Below are positions 8,597 to 18,501 of a DNA stretch of 64,000 nt, one piece after another. How positions within the stretch are numbered: position 1 is the first letter of the stretch; each line of letters opens with the position of its first letter. The translations under genes and the position numbers were made by a program. The stretch comes from Bradyrhizobium sp. CCBAU 53338 (GTDB lineage: Bacteria > Pseudomonadota > Alphaproteobacteria > Rhizobiales > Xanthobacteraceae). The stretch spans positions 5,270,001 to 5,334,000 of the forward strand of contig NZ_CP030048.1 of the NCBI RefSeq assembly GCF_015291665.1, given 5' to 3'. The notes below the pieces were generated by a model that was not told where the DNA came from, ran no database searches, and was given only the letters and a program-made list of their open reading frames with translations.

Positions 8597-10114
8597 ATGA
8601 CTGACAAGACCACTGTCCCCGAAGACCGTATCCCCGTCATCGTCGGCATCGGCGAGGTCGTCGACCGCCCCAGGGAGATCACCGAAGGGCTCGAGCCGCT
8701 CGATCTGCTTGAAAAGGCCTTGCGGCGCGCCGAAGCGGACTCCGGCGCAACGCTGCTCGGCGAGGTGCAGTCCCTCGACGTCGTCAACTTCCTGAGCTGG
8801 CGCTACCGTGATCCGGAGCAGTTGCTCGCGCAGCGCCTCGGCGTCACGCCTGCGCATTGCCATTACGGTCCGGTCGGCGGCGAGAGCCCGATCCGCTACA
8901 TCCACGAGGCGGCCAAGCGCATCGCGCGCGGCGAATGCACCGTGGCGGCGGTCTGCGGCGCGGAGGCGCAGTCGACCGCGACCAAGGCGGAGCGGGCGGG
9001 CACCAAGCTGCCGTGGACGCCGTTTGCGCACGATGTCGAGGAGCCCAAGCGTGGCGCGGCGTTTCAGAAGCCGCTCGCCGTGAAGCTCGGCGTGTTCCGG
9101 CCGGTCACGGTCTATCCGTTCTACGAGGCCGCCTCCTCCGCCCATTGGGGCCAGACGCCGCGCGAGGCGATGGCGGAATCGGGCACACTGTGGTCGCGCT
9201 ATTCTGAAGCCGCCGCGCAAAATCCAAACGCCTGGCTGAAGCGGCGCTATGCGCCGGAGGAAATCACGACGCCGACGGCGGACAACCGGCTCATCGCCTG
9301 GCCCTACAACAAGCTGATGGTCGCCAACCCCAGCGTCAACATGGGCGGCGCGCTGCTGCTCACCAGCCTTGCCAAGGCGCGTGCCCTCGGGATCGCCGAG
9401 GACAAGCTGGTCTATCCGCTCGGCGGCGTGTCAGCCGAGGAGCCGCGCGATTATCTATTGCGCGACCAGTTTTTCGAAAGCCATCCCCAGAATGCGGTGC
9501 TGAAGGCGGTGATGAACCTTGCCGGCGGCAACGGCAAGAAGTTCGACGCGATCGAGCTCTATAGCTGCTTTCCCTGCGTACCCAAGATGGCGCGGCGGAC
9601 GCTGGGCTTGGGCGCCGACGTGCAGCCCACCGTGACCGGCGGGCTCACCTTCTTCGGTGCACCGCTCAACACCTATATGACGCATGCAGCTTGCGCGATG
9701 GTGCGGCGGTTGCGCGGTGGCGACAAGCTCGGCCTGCTCTATGGACAGGGCGGATTCGTGACCAAGCATCATGCGCTGGTGGTTTCGAAGACAGCGCCGC
9801 GCGAGGCGCTGGTGCAGGAGACGAGCGTGCAAGGCGAGGCTGACCGCAACAAGCGTGCGGTTCCGGAGTTCGTCGATCAAGCCAGCGGCAAGGGTAAGGT
9901 GGAGAGCTTTACCGTGCTCTATGGCCGTGGCGGCGACGTCGAGCACGGCGTGGTGATGCTGCGCACTGCGGATGGCCGGCGCACGCTGGCGCGGATTCCG
10001 GCAGATGATGGTCCGACGCTGGCACACCTCTTGAACATGGATCATACGCCGGTAGGCTCGCACGGCGAGATCACGATGGCCGCCGATAGCGTGCCGGAGT
10101 GGCGCGCAGCCTAG
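8597..10114 (+). CDS. thiolase-like protein with substituted catalytic residues
   Basis: 505 residues with an overall SCPx/acetyl-CoA acetyltransferase-like layout: an N-terminal VIVGIGEVVDRP, an oligomer-type middle region, and a C-terminal beta-rich extension of about 100 residues. The residues needed for thiolysis appear to be missing. The nucleophile region reads PVGGESP near residues 92-98, with no Cys. The GHP loop is replaced by FGAPLNTYMTHAAC near 351-364. The C-terminal CxG is replaced by LLYGQGG. It may therefore bind CoA esters or act as a non-thiolytic lyase or partner subunit. Its stop codon overlaps that of the convergent efflux gene at 10111-10114. Confidence 0.8.
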   Translation: MTDKTTVPEDRIPVIVGIGEVVDRPREITEGLEPLDLLEKALRRAEADSGATLLGEVQSLDVVNFLSWRYRDPEQLLAQRLGVTPAHCHYGPVGGESPIRYIHEAAKRIARGECTVAAVCGAEAQSTATKAERAGTKLPWTPFAHDVEEPKRGAAFQKPLAVKLGVFRPVTVYPFYEAASSAHWGQTPREAMAESGTLWSRYSEAAAQNPNAWLKRRYAPEEITTPTADNRLIAWPYNKLMVANPSVNMGGALLLTSLAKARALGIAEDKLVYPLGGVSAEEPRDYLLRDQFFESHPQNAVLKAVMNLAGGNGKKFDAIELYSCFPCVPKMARRTLGLGADVQPTVTGGLTFFGAPLNTYMTHAACAMVRRLRGGDKLGLLYGQGGFVTKHHALVVSKTAPREALVQETSVQGEADRNKRAVPEFVDQASGKGKVESFTVLYGRGGDVEHGVVMLRTADGRRTLARIPADDGPTLAHLLNMDHTPVGSHGEITMAADSVPEWRAA

Positions 10115-11307
10115 CTCTTCGGTGCCTGCTTCTCCGACGCCGTCGCCGGCTTGCCGCCGGCACCAACCACGCGCACCTGGTCGCCGTTGGACAGGCCGTC
10201 CGGCGGCGCGGTGATGACGCGGTCGTCGGGCGCAATTCCCGAAGCGAGCTCGATCTCCTTGCCGAGATCTCGGGCGATGGTCACGGTCTTGAACTGAACT
10301 TTGTCCTCAGCACCGACGGTCGCAACGCGCAGGCCGCTGCCGTTGAAGATCAGGGCGCTGGCTGGAATGCTGAGCGGCGCGGAATCGCGCTGGAGGCTCA
10401 GCTTTACGCTGGCATAGCCGCCGGGCATCAGCTCGCCCGAGGAATTGTCGAGACCGAGCTGCATGCGCGTGGTGCCCGAGGCGACGTCGACGGCCTGCGA
10501 GGATGCTTCCACCGTCGCCTGGAAGGTCCGGTTCGGATATTCCGGCAGCGAGATCGTGGCCTTGGCGCCGATCTTGATCGCCGGCACGTAGTTCTGGGGC
10601 ACGTTGACGTAGACGCGCAGCTTGGTGATGTCGGAGACCACGAACATTGCCGGCCCCGAGCCGCCGCCGGCGTTGATCAGTGCACCGACATCGGTGTCAC
10701 GCGAGGTCACCACACCATTGAACGGCACCGTGATCTTCTTGTAGCCGGCGAGCGCTTCGAGCCGCTCGACATTGGCCTGGCCGGATTTGACTGCCGCGTT
10801 CTTGTTGGAGAGATCGGCGGTACGCTCGTCGATCTCCTGCGCGGAGACGAAATTCGAGGCGACCAGCGTCTTGCGCCGGTTGAGCGTTGCTTCCGACAGT
10901 CTCGCGCTGGCCTGCTGGCTGGCAAGGTCGGCGCGGGCCTGCAACAGCTGCTGGTCGAGGTCGGGGGCCTCGATTTCGGCGATCACCTGGCCGGCCTTGA
11001 CGCGGGCACCGATGTCCACGCTCCAGCTTTTCAGATAGCCCGAGACGCGCGCGAAAATCGGAGCGCGGTAATAGGCCTCGAGCCGGCCCGGCAGGTCGAT
11101 CGTGGAACTGAGCGCCTTGGCGTTGGGGAGCGTCACCGCAACACTCGGAATGGCCTGATCGTCCGTCCACTCCTTCAGCTTGGAGCCCTGGTCCTCGCGA
11201 GCCCGGATGCCCGAGCCGACCACGAGGCCTGCCGCAATCAGCGCCACCACGCTGAAAATGCCCAGTTTCCGGTGCGACACCGGCGAGCGGGGTTCAGTGG
11301 GCGACAT
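10111..11307 (-). CDS. RND efflux membrane fusion (periplasmic adaptor) protein
   Basis: 398-residue adaptor that would bridge the inner-membrane RND pump and an outer-membrane channel. It has one N-terminal membrane anchor (about residues 13-33), then a split lipoyl/barrel-sandwich domain (ARVSGYLKSWSVDIGARVKA and VPFNGVVTSRDTDVGAL) around a coiled-coil hairpin, then beta-barrel and membrane-proximal domains. The ATG at 11307 lies 14 bases inside the end of the pump gene, so translation is probably coupled; the frame is open 24 codons further upstream, within the pump gene. No outer-membrane TolC-type gene is adjacent. Confidence 0.93.
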   Translation of the reverse strand: MSPTEPRSPVSHRKLGIFSVVALIAAGLVVGSGIRAREDQGSKLKEWTDDQAIPSVAVTLPNAKALSSTIDLPGRLEAYYRAPIFARVSGYLKSWSVDIGARVKAGQVIAEIEAPDLDQQLLQARADLASQQASARLSEATLNRRKTLVASNFVSAQEIDERTADLSNKNAAVKSGQANVERLEALAGYKKITVPFNGVVTSRDTDVGALINAGGGSGPAMFVVSDITKLRVYVNVPQNYVPAIKIGAKATISLPEYPNRTFQATVEASSQAVDVASGTTRMQLGLDNSSGELMPGGYASVKLSLQRDSAPLSIPASALIFNGSGLRVATVGAEDKVQFKTVTIARDLGKEIELASGIAPDDRVITAPPDGLSNGDQVRVVGAGGKPATASEKQAPKS

Positions 11308-14300
11308 GCGGGGTCTCCAATGGGGCGGCGGCCTTGGCGCCTTGTTTCTTGTGTACCATACTGAACACCACGGGAACAAACATCAGCGTGGCGAAAGTCG
11401 CAAAGATCAGGCCGCCTATGACGGCGCGACCTAGTGGCGCATTCTGCTCGCCACCCTCGCCGAGTCCCAGGGCCATCGGCGCCATGCCGATGATCATGGC
11501 GAGCGCGGTCATCAGCACCGGCCGGAACCGGACGAAGCCGGCTTCCAGCGCCGCGGCGATGGGGTCACCGAGTTCCTCGTAGCGCTCGCGGGCAAACGAA
11601 ATCACGAGCACGCTGTTGGCGGTGGCGACGCCCATGCACATGATGGCGCCGGTCAGCGCCGGCACCGACAGCGTGGTCTGGGTCGTGAACAGCATCCAGA
11701 CGATGCCAGCGAGCGCCGCGGGCAGCGCAGTGATGATGACGAACGGATCGGACCAGGACTGGAAGTTCACCACGATGAGGAAGTAGATCAGCACGATGGC
11801 CCCCAACAGGCCGAACAAGAGACCCGTGAAAGCGCTGTTCATGGTCTGCACCTGGCCGAGCAACACCACGGACGAGCCCTTCGGCACCTCCTTGGCGGTG
11901 TCGGCGATTGCCTGGCGGATATCGTTGGACACCGCGCCGAGATCGCGGCCAGACGTGGTCGCGAAAATCTGCACCATCGACTGGATGTCGTATTGTGACA
12001 CCACCGCGCTCGATACCGAGCGCTTGATGTCGGCGATGCCGCCGAGAATCGGCGACTGCGAATTGCCGGCCGCGGTGATCGGCAGCGTCTGGAGCGCGCT
12101 GAGAGAATCGATCTGATATTGCGGAGTCTGCATCACGATCGAATAGGACACGCCGTTCTCGGGGTTGAGATAGTAGGTCGGCGCGACCTGCGAGGAGCCG
12201 GCGAGATTGACCACGAGGCTGTTGGTGACGTCGCGCTCCGTCAGGCCGACATATTGCGCGCGGGTGCGATCGACGTCGATGTTGAAGGTCGGGTTGCTCG
12301 GCGATTGCTGGATGCGCGCATCGGCAACCCCGGGAATCCGGCGGACCCTGGCCAGCAGATTGTTGGCATACGCGAAGTTCGCGCTGAGATTGGCGCCGCG
12401 GATCTGCAGGTCGATCGGCGCCGGCGCGCCGAAGTTCAGGATCTGGCTGACGATGTCGGCCGGCAGAAACGCGAAGCTGACGCCCGGGAACAGCCGCGGC
12501 AACTGCTCGCGCAACACCTTCACGTGCTCCTCGGTCGGCTTGTGGCCCTCCCTGAGCTTGATCTGGATGTCGCCGTCCTGCGGGCCGATAACCCCGGTGT
12601 TGTTGTAGGTCATGTTGATGCCGGAGATCGGCATGCCGATGTTGTCGGTCATGGTCTCGATCTCGCCAGGGATCAGCTTGCGGACCGCCTTCTGCACGTC
12701 GGCGAGCTGGTTGGCGGTCTCCTCGACGCGGGTGCCGACCTGAGTGCGGACATGCATCAGGATGTTACCGGCATCGACCGCGGGGAAGAAGTTGCGACCC
12801 AGGAACGGCACCAGCGCAAAGGACGCGCCGACCACACAGAGGAAGCCAGCGACGAACACCAGGCGATGCGCCAGCGCGAGGCCCAGGAGATCGTGATAGC
12901 CGCCGCGAATGCGCTCGAACCTGACCTCGAAACCACGCTGGAACCAGACGAACGGATTACGCGATTTCGGCGGCTCGCCCTCGTGATGGACATGCGCTTG
13001 CAGCAGATAATTCGCCATGGTCGGCACCAGCGTGCGCGACAGGATGAACGACCAGATCATCGCGAACATCACGGCTTCCGCCATCGGCACGAACAGGAAG
13101 CGCGCGACGCCGGTGAGGAAGAACATCGGCACGAACACGATGCAGATACAGAGCAGCGAGACGAAGGCCGGTGTCACGATCTGGTTGGCGCCGTCGAGGA
13201 TCGACTGCTCGACCGGCTTGCCCTGCTCGAGATGGTAGTTGATGTTCTCGATGGTCACCGTGGCGTCGTCGACGAGGATGCCAACCGCGAGCGCAAGACC
13301 GCCGAGCGTCATGATATTCAGTGTCTCGCCGATCGCCGACAGCATGACGATGGCACCAAGCACCGACAGCGGGATCGAGACCGCGATGATGATGGTCGAG
13401 CGCCAACTGCCGAGGAACAGCAGGATCATGACGCTGGTGAGCAGCGCGGCGATCACGCCTTCGAAGGCGACGCCCTCGATCGCACCGCGAACGAATACCG
13501 ACTGGTCTCCGATGAAGCCGATCTTCAGGGCATCCGGCAGCTGATCCTTTACGTCGATGACTTTCTGCTTGATGCCGGCGATGATATCGAGCGTCGAAGT
13601 CGCGCCCGCCTTCAGCACCATCATCAACACCGAGCGGTTGCCGTCGACATGGACGATGTTGGTCTGCGGCGGATTGCCGTCGCGCACTGTCGCGACGTCG
13701 CGCACATAAACCATCGCACCGTTGATGGTCCTGATGGGCAGATTGCCGAGCTCGTCGATCTTGAGCGGCGAGTTGTTCAGCTGGATGTTGTATTCGAAGG
13801 TGCCGATCTTCTGGGTGCCGACCGGCGTGATCAGGTTTTGCGCGGCGAGCGCATTGGCGACGTCCTGGCCCGACAGGCCCCGGGCCTGAAGCGCAGTCGG
13901 GTCGAGGTCGATCTGGACCTGGCGCAGCTTGCCGCCGAACGGATACGGGATCGCCGCGCCGGGCACGGTAACCAGCGGGGTGCGAAGCTGGTTGATGCCG
14001 ATGTCGGCGAGATTCTGTTCGGTCAGCCCATCGCCCGACAGCGCCACCTGGATGATCGGCACGGTCGAGGCGGAGTAATTCAGGATCAGGGGCGGCGTCG
14101 CGCCCGGCGGCATCTGCTTGATCAGCGTCTGCGAAATCGCCGTCACCTGCGCATTGGCGGTGCGGATGTCGACATTGGGCTGGAAGAATATCTTGATGAT
14201 GCCAAAGCCGTTGTAGGAATTGGCGGTGATGTGCTCGATGTCGTTGACGGTCGTCGTCAGCGCCCGCTGGAACGGCGTGGTGATGCGGCCGGACATCTGG

Positions 14301-14473
14301 TCCGGCGGCAGGCCGGTGTACTGCCAGACCACGCCGATCACGGGGATTCTGATGTCCGGAAAGATATCGGTCGGCGTCCGCAGCGCCGCCAGCGGTCCGA
14401 TGATCAGAAGCAGGAGCGCCAGCACGACAAACGTGTACGGCCGGCTCAGGGCAATACGGACCAGAGCAATCAT
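11294..14473 (-). CDS. RND family multidrug/solvent efflux pump, inner-membrane subunit
   Basis: 1059-residue proton-driven RND transporter of normal HAE1/MdtB-type length. It has an N-terminal first membrane helix (residues about 10-30), a large periplasmic porter loop, a block of membrane helices with the proton-relay Asp pair in GILVDDATVTIENI near residue 400, and a second half of the same design ending in a His/Ala-rich tail. It is the first gene of a two-gene unit with the adaptor downstream, the reverse of the common adaptor-first order. Substrates cannot be inferred. Upstream, 14474-14665 shows no gene and must hold the promoter. Confidence 0.95.
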   Translation of the reverse strand: MIALVRIALSRPYTFVVLALLLLIIGPLAALRTPTDIFPDIRIPVIGVVWQYTGLPPDQMSGRITTPFQRALTTTVNDIEHITANSYNGFGIIKIFFQPNVDIRTANAQVTAISQTLIKQMPPGATPPLILNYSASTVPIIQVALSGDGLTEQNLADIGINQLRTPLVTVPGAAIPYPFGGKLRQVQIDLDPTALQARGLSGQDVANALAAQNLITPVGTQKIGTFEYNIQLNNSPLKIDELGNLPIRTINGAMVYVRDVATVRDGNPPQTNIVHVDGNRSVLMMVLKAGATSTLDIIAGIKQKVIDVKDQLPDALKIGFIGDQSVFVRGAIEGVAFEGVIAALLTSVMILLFLGSWRSTIIIAVSIPLSVLGAIVMLSAIGETLNIMTLGGLALAVGILVDDATVTIENINYHLEQGKPVEQSILDGANQIVTPAFVSLLCICIVFVPMFFLTGVARFLFVPMAEAVMFAMIWSFILSRTLVPTMANYLLQAHVHHEGEPPKSRNPFVWFQRGFEVRFERIRGGYHDLLGLALAHRLVFVAGFLCVVGASFALVPFLGRNFFPAVDAGNILMHVRTQVGTRVEETANQLADVQKAVRKLIPGEIETMTDNIGMPISGINMTYNNTGVIGPQDGDIQIKLREGHKPTEEHVKVLREQLPRLFPGVSFAFLPADIVSQILNFGAPAPIDLQIRGANLSANFAYANNLLARVRRIPGVADARIQQSPSNPTFNIDVDRTRAQYVGLTERDVTNSLVVNLAGSSQVAPTYYLNPENGVSYSIVMQTPQYQIDSLSALQTLPITAAGNSQSPILGGIADIKRSVSSAVVSQYDIQSMVQIFATTSGRDLGAVSNDIRQAIADTAKEVPKGSSVVLLGQVQTMNSAFTGLLFGLLGAIVLIYFLIVVNFQSWSDPFVIITALPAALAGIVWMLFTTQTTLSVPALTGAIMCMGVATANSVLVISFARERYEELGDPIAAALEAGFVRFRPVLMTALAMIIGMAPMALGLGEGGEQNAPLGRAVIGGLIFATFATLMFVPVVFSMVHKKQGAKAAAPLETPHVAH

Positions 14474-14665
14474 TCGTCAGGTAATTCCAAAAGGGGGATA
14501 GGGAACACGCCCCCACGGTTCCTATAGCTCATTTACCCGAACACCGACGAAATGGCCAACGACTGCGGCTCACGCGCGGTCACTTCCCTGCTATCGCACA
14601 GCGAAATCGCATTTCAGATATGCAGGCTCGGCGCGGAAAATGGCGGGGCTGGCCTTGAGCCACGT

Positions 14666-14693
14666 AAAAAGCGGCGCCCGGAGGCGCCGCTTT
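14666..14693 (-). terminator. intrinsic terminator of PAS chemoreceptor gene
   Basis: On the minus strand an 11-bp stem, AAAGCGGCGCC with GGCGCCGCTTT around a 4-base loop, is followed by two further T residues, making a run of five T. It sits 22 bases after the stop codon at 14716. Confidence 0.8.
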
Positions 14694-14715
14694 GAAACTG
14701 GCATCGTCTCCGGAC

Positions 14716-16410
14716 TTACGCCGCGCGGACCGAGCCCAGGAACTTGCCGACCTCGAGCTTGAGCCGGCTCGAATCGCGCGACAGCATCTGCGCCGCCGAC
14801 AGCACCTGGGACGACGCCGAGCCGGTCTCCGTGGCGCCGCGCTGGACGTCACCGACATTGGACGAGACCTGCTCGGTGCCCTGGGCTGCTTGCTGCACGT
14901 TGCGCGCGATTTCCTGGGTCGCTGCTCCCTGCTGCTCCACGGCCGCGGCTATCGCGGAAGATATCTCCGACAGGCGCGCGATGGTGCCGCTGATTTCGCC
15001 GATGGCAGCGACCGACTCATGAGTCGCTGCCTGGATGCCGCCGACCTGCTGGCCGATCTCGCCGGTGGCCTTGGCCGTCTGCTCGGCCAGCGCCTTCACT
15101 TCGGACGCGACCACTGCGAAGCCGCGGCCGGCCTCGCCGGCTCGCGCGGCCTCGATCGTCGCGTTTAACGCCAGCAAGTTGGTCTGGCCAGCGATGGCAT
15201 TGATGAGTTCGACAACGTCGCCGATCCGTGATGCGGCCCGCGACAGTTCACTGACGCGGTCAGTGGTTGCCTGAGCCTGACTGACCGCTTCGCCGGCGAT
15301 CCTGGAGGAGTCCTGTACTTGCCGGCTGATCTCACGCACGGAGGACGACATCTCCTCTGCGGCTGACGCCACCGAATGAACATTGGCAGATGCCTCTTCG
15401 GAGCCTGCAGCAACGGCGACTGACAATTCCTGCGCCCGGCCCGCGGTCGAGGACAGTGTCGATGCCGAAGCTTCGAGCTCAGTCGCCGCCGAGGACACAG
15501 TCTCGACGATCTCGCCGATCGCGGCCTCGAAGCCGTCGGCAAGCTTGGTCATCTCGACCTTGCGCTGCGCTTCTGCGCGGCGCTGCACCGCCTGCACCTC
15601 GTCGCGGCTGAAACGGATGATGGTCTGCACGGTCTGCAGGTTGCGCAGCGCCTCGCCGATCTCGTCGTCGCGCTCGATCAGGATACGGTTGTCGAGCTTG
15701 TCCTGCACGAGATTGAGCATGGTGTCGTTGAGATGCCGCATCGGCTCGCCGATCGCGCGCTTGGTTGCAAGGCCTACGAAGCCGCCGATCGCCGCGCCGA
15801 CGACAGCCAGCAGCGACAGTATCACGCTGGCCGAGCCAGCGGAGGACAGCGCGCCGCCGATGCCCAGCGCCAGCATGAAAAGCGTCTGGACCGACATCAT
15901 CGTCGTCAGCCGGGCCCCCAGCGTCCGCGTGAAGATGTTGAAATGATCGAGCAGCGAACGACGGCGGATGATACCGGCGTCGATGCGATAGCCGTGCGGC
16001 TTCTTCTCGCGGATTGCGGCGTAGACCTCTTCGGCCAGCTTGCACTGGTCGGCCGGGAGCCTGGTGCGGATCGAGGTGAAGCCCGTGACCTGGCCGTTCG
16101 CGCGGATCGGCGAGGCCGTCGCCAGCACCCAGTAGAAATCGCCGTTCTTGCGGCGGTTCTTCACCGCACCAAGCCATGGCTTGCCGGCCTTCAGCGTATC
16201 CCAGAGGTTCTGAAAGGCCTCCGGCGGCATATCTGGATGACGGACGATGTTGTGCGGTTGCCCCATCAACTCGCCGGACGTGAAGCCCGCAGCGGCGATG
16301 AAGTCCTCGTTGAAGTAGGTGAGCTTGCCCTTGAGATCGGTCCGCGAGACGATCAACGTCTCATCGCTTACGGGGTATTCAGTCTCAGTGACAGGAAAAT
16401 TCTTGCGCAT
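14716..16410 (-). CDS. PAS-domain methyl-accepting chemotaxis protein (Aer-like)
   Basis: 564-residue chemoreceptor. Residues about 15-120 form a PAS domain like that of Aer ([41 protein letters not shown]), which would sense redox or energy state, possibly through FAD. A hydrophobic pair of helices at about 165-220 anchors it with no sizeable periplasmic domain. A HAMP-like linker leads into the coiled-coil signalling domain, whose tip [19 protein letters not shown] near residue 407 binds CheA/CheW. No CheR-tethering pentapeptide is seen at the C-terminus (LGSVRAA). The signalling half is almost the same as in the next chemoreceptor gene. Confidence 0.94.
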   Translation of the reverse strand: MRKNFPVTETEYPVSDETLIVSRTDLKGKLTYFNEDFIAAAGFTSGELMGQPHNIVRHPDMPPEAFQNLWDTLKAGKPWLGAVKNRRKNGDFYWVLATASPIRANGQVTGFTSIRTRLPADQCKLAEEVYAAIREKKPHGYRIDAGIIRRRSLLDHFNIFTRTLGARLTTMMSVQTLFMLALGIGGALSSAGSASVILSLLAVVGAAIGGFVGLATKRAIGEPMRHLNDTMLNLVQDKLDNRILIERDDEIGEALRNLQTVQTIIRFSRDEVQAVQRRAEAQRKVEMTKLADGFEAAIGEIVETVSSAATELEASASTLSSTAGRAQELSVAVAAGSEEASANVHSVASAAEEMSSSVREISRQVQDSSRIAGEAVSQAQATTDRVSELSRAASRIGDVVELINAIAGQTNLLALNATIEAARAGEAGRGFAVVASEVKALAEQTAKATGEIGQQVGGIQAATHESVAAIGEISGTIARLSEISSAIAAAVEQQGAATQEIARNVQQAAQGTEQVSSNVGDVQRGATETGSASSQVLSAAQMLSRDSSRLKLEVGKFLGSVRAA

Positions 16411-16587
16411 CGCGGGCTCCCGGCCAATCTCCTCAGGCGTTCATTTTCGGCGAAGGCGTCTCGCGGGGGCGCCGTCCTCACAATTCTCGAAAGCCGAATT
16501 TAACCACCGATAAAACCAGCCCCCCGTATGATTACGGGTAGTTCCCCATGATGCTACCTATGCGCGCCATCATGCTACCGGCGGTAG

Positions 16588-16616
16588 AAAAAAGGGCGGC
16601 GCTTGCGGCGCCGCCC
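16588..16616 (-). terminator. intrinsic terminator of second chemoreceptor gene
   Basis: A 9-bp stem GGGCGGCGC/GCGCCGCCC with a 5-base loop is followed on the minus strand by six T. It lies about 30 bases beyond the stop codon at 16645. Confidence 0.85.
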
Positions 16617-16644
16617 CTTCGTCGATCGCTGGTCTGCGCGAAAC

Positions 16645-18336
16645 TCAGGCCGCGCGGACGTTTGTCAGGAACTTGCTGACTTCGGTCTTCAACCGGCTCG
16701 AGTCGTTGGACAGCATCTGGGCCGCCGAGAGCACCTGCGAGGAGGCCGTTCCGGTCTCGGTCGCGCCGCGCTGCACGTCGGTGATGTTCGAGGAGACCTG
16801 CTGGGTGCCCTGGGCCGCCTGCTGCACGTTGCGGGCGATTTCCTGGGTTGCAGCGCCCTGCTCTTCCACCGCGGCCGCGATGGCCGAGGAGATTTCCGAG
16901 AGCCGCTCGATGGTCGAGGAGATTTCCTTGATCGCGCCGACCGAGTCGTTGGTCGCCGCCTGGATGCCCGAGATCTGCTGGCCGATCTCACCGGTCGCCT
17001 TGGCGGTCTGTTCGGCGAGCGCCTTCACCTCGGAGGCGACCACCGCGAAGCCGCGGCCGGCTTCACCGGCGCGCGCCGCCTCGATGGTTGCATTCAGCGC
17101 CAAGAGGTTGGTCTGGCCGGCAATGGTGTTGATCAGCTCGACGACGTCGCCGATGCGGGAGGCCGCCTTCGACAGCTCGCTGACGCGCTCGGTGGTGGCA
17201 CGGGCCTGGCCGACGGCGTCGCCCGCCATCCGCGCCGATTCTTGCACCTGACGGCTGATCTCGCCGACCGAGGAGGCCATCTCTTCGGTCGCGGATGCGA
17301 CCGACTGCACGTTGGTGGAGGCTTCTTCCGAGGCCGCGGCAACCGTGGTTGCCATCCGCTGCGAGCGATCGGCGGTCGAGGTCAGCGTCGAGGCGGACGC
17401 CTCTAACTGGGTCGAGGCCGACGACACGGTCTGGACGATCTCGCCGATCATCGTCTCGAACTCGCGGGTGATGTTGTCGACGCGACGTCCGCGCTCGATC
17501 TTGGCCTCGGCGTCGGCCGCAGCGGTCTCGTCGGCCGCCTTTTTGGCGATCAGCGCCTCCTTGAAGATCTGGAGTACGTCCGCCATCGCACCGATCTCGG
17601 TCTTCTCGCAGCGGTGCGGGACATCAGCGGAGAGGTCGCCACGACCCAACGCCTGCATCGGCTGGATGATCGAGTTGATGCCGGCGGACACGTCCTGAAC
17701 CAGGTAGAAGCCGACGCCGATGCCGGCAATGACGGCAGCGCCGAGAATGATCGCGACCAGCATGAAGGCGTAATAGAAAGTGTCGGCGGCGTCCGCGGCA
17801 GCCTGATCACCGCCCTTGGTGTTGAGCTCGATGTCCCTGGTCAGGATCTCATCCGCAGCCAGACCGATCTTGTTGACTTTGGTGGTGTTCAGCTCCTGCG
17901 CCTCGTGCGGCACCTTGCCGGCTTCCTTGCGCGACAGTGCGAAGACGTCCTCGGTGCCCTTCTTGTAATCGTCCCAAAGCTTGGACCAATCACCGTACAG
18001 CTTCTGCTCCTCCGCAGAGGTGATCATCGTCTCGTACTTCTTGCGCGATTTGGCCAGCGCTTCGAGCACGGTCGCCGCGACCTTCTCGGTCGCGAGCTTG
18101 TCCTCGAGGCTTTCGGCCAGCATATGCTGGCGGACGACGTTGCGGTAGGTGATGACGGCGGCGCGCAAATCACCGATCACGCGCACGCTCGGCATCCAGT
18201 TCGTGGTGATGTCGACGGTGTTGGCGTTGATCGTCCGCATCTTCATGACGGCGAGCAGACCCATGCCCGCCATTGCGACCAGCAGGAACGACACGACACT
18301 GATGATCTTGGCGCGAATGGAAATCTTGGCGAACAT
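16645..18336 (-). CDS. methyl-accepting chemotaxis protein with 4HB-type periplasmic sensor
   Basis: 563-residue transmembrane chemoreceptor. The first membrane helix is at about residues 8-30. A helical periplasmic domain runs about 35-188 and includes [16 protein letters not shown], typical of the four-helix-bundle MCP sensor. The second helix is at about 190-213, followed by a HAMP domain ([18 protein letters not shown]) and a long signalling coiled coil with tip [19 protein letters not shown] near residue 407. It is transcribed in the same direction as the PAS receptor but separated by its own terminator, so the two are separate units. The ligand is unknown. Confidence 0.95.
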   Translation of the reverse strand: MFAKISIRAKIISVVSFLLVAMAGMGLLAVMKMRTINANTVDITTNWMPSVRVIGDLRAAVITYRNVVRQHMLAESLEDKLATEKVAATVLEALAKSRKKYETMITSAEEQKLYGDWSKLWDDYKKGTEDVFALSRKEAGKVPHEAQELNTTKVNKIGLAADEILTRDIELNTKGGDQAAADAADTFYYAFMLVAIILGAAVIAGIGVGFYLVQDVSAGINSIIQPMQALGRGDLSADVPHRCEKTEIGAMADVLQIFKEALIAKKAADETAAADAEAKIERGRRVDNITREFETMIGEIVQTVSSASTQLEASASTLTSTADRSQRMATTVAAASEEASTNVQSVASATEEMASSVGEISRQVQESARMAGDAVGQARATTERVSELSKAASRIGDVVELINTIAGQTNLLALNATIEAARAGEAGRGFAVVASEVKALAEQTAKATGEIGQQISGIQAATNDSVGAIKEISSTIERLSEISSAIAAAVEEQGAATQEIARNVQQAAQGTQQVSSNITDVQRGATETGTASSQVLSAAQMLSNDSSRLKTEVSKFLTNVRAA

Positions 18337-18445
18337 AGAGGTCTCTTTGCGTTGGCGCGGCAGCGCGTCCTGGAATTACGGATCAACCAAAAGCAGCGGC
18401 GCCGGCACCAACAACAAAGCGACCTGGGCAGTTGTCAACTACGAC

Positions 18446-18461
18446 TCCGTACGAGTACGGA
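18446..18461. repeat. short inverted repeat upstream of chemoreceptor
   Basis: TCCGTAC and GTACGGA are separated by two bases, about 110 bases upstream of the chemoreceptor start. A minus-strand TTGACA (18433-18438) lies just downstream and could be a -35 box. Function as an operator is a guess. Confidence 0.3.
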
Positions 18462-18501
18462 ACCCCAAAGAAGTGAATGAGGAACTAAAAATGCTCTGCG
18501 C

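Noticed and set aside
10111..10114. A frameshift or gene fusion at the thiolase-like/adaptor boundary
   Set aside because: The genes are on opposite strands and simply share overlapping TAG stops; each has a complete family C-terminus.
12119..14527. An 802-codon plus-strand frame opposite the RND pump gene
   Set aside because: Translation is Arg/His/Asp-rich without family features, and the opposite strand is a complete RND pump.
14716..18336. Long direct repeats suggesting an assembly duplication
   Set aside because: The two receptor genes have different sensor domains, different terminators and many differences in their signalling halves, so they are true paralogues.
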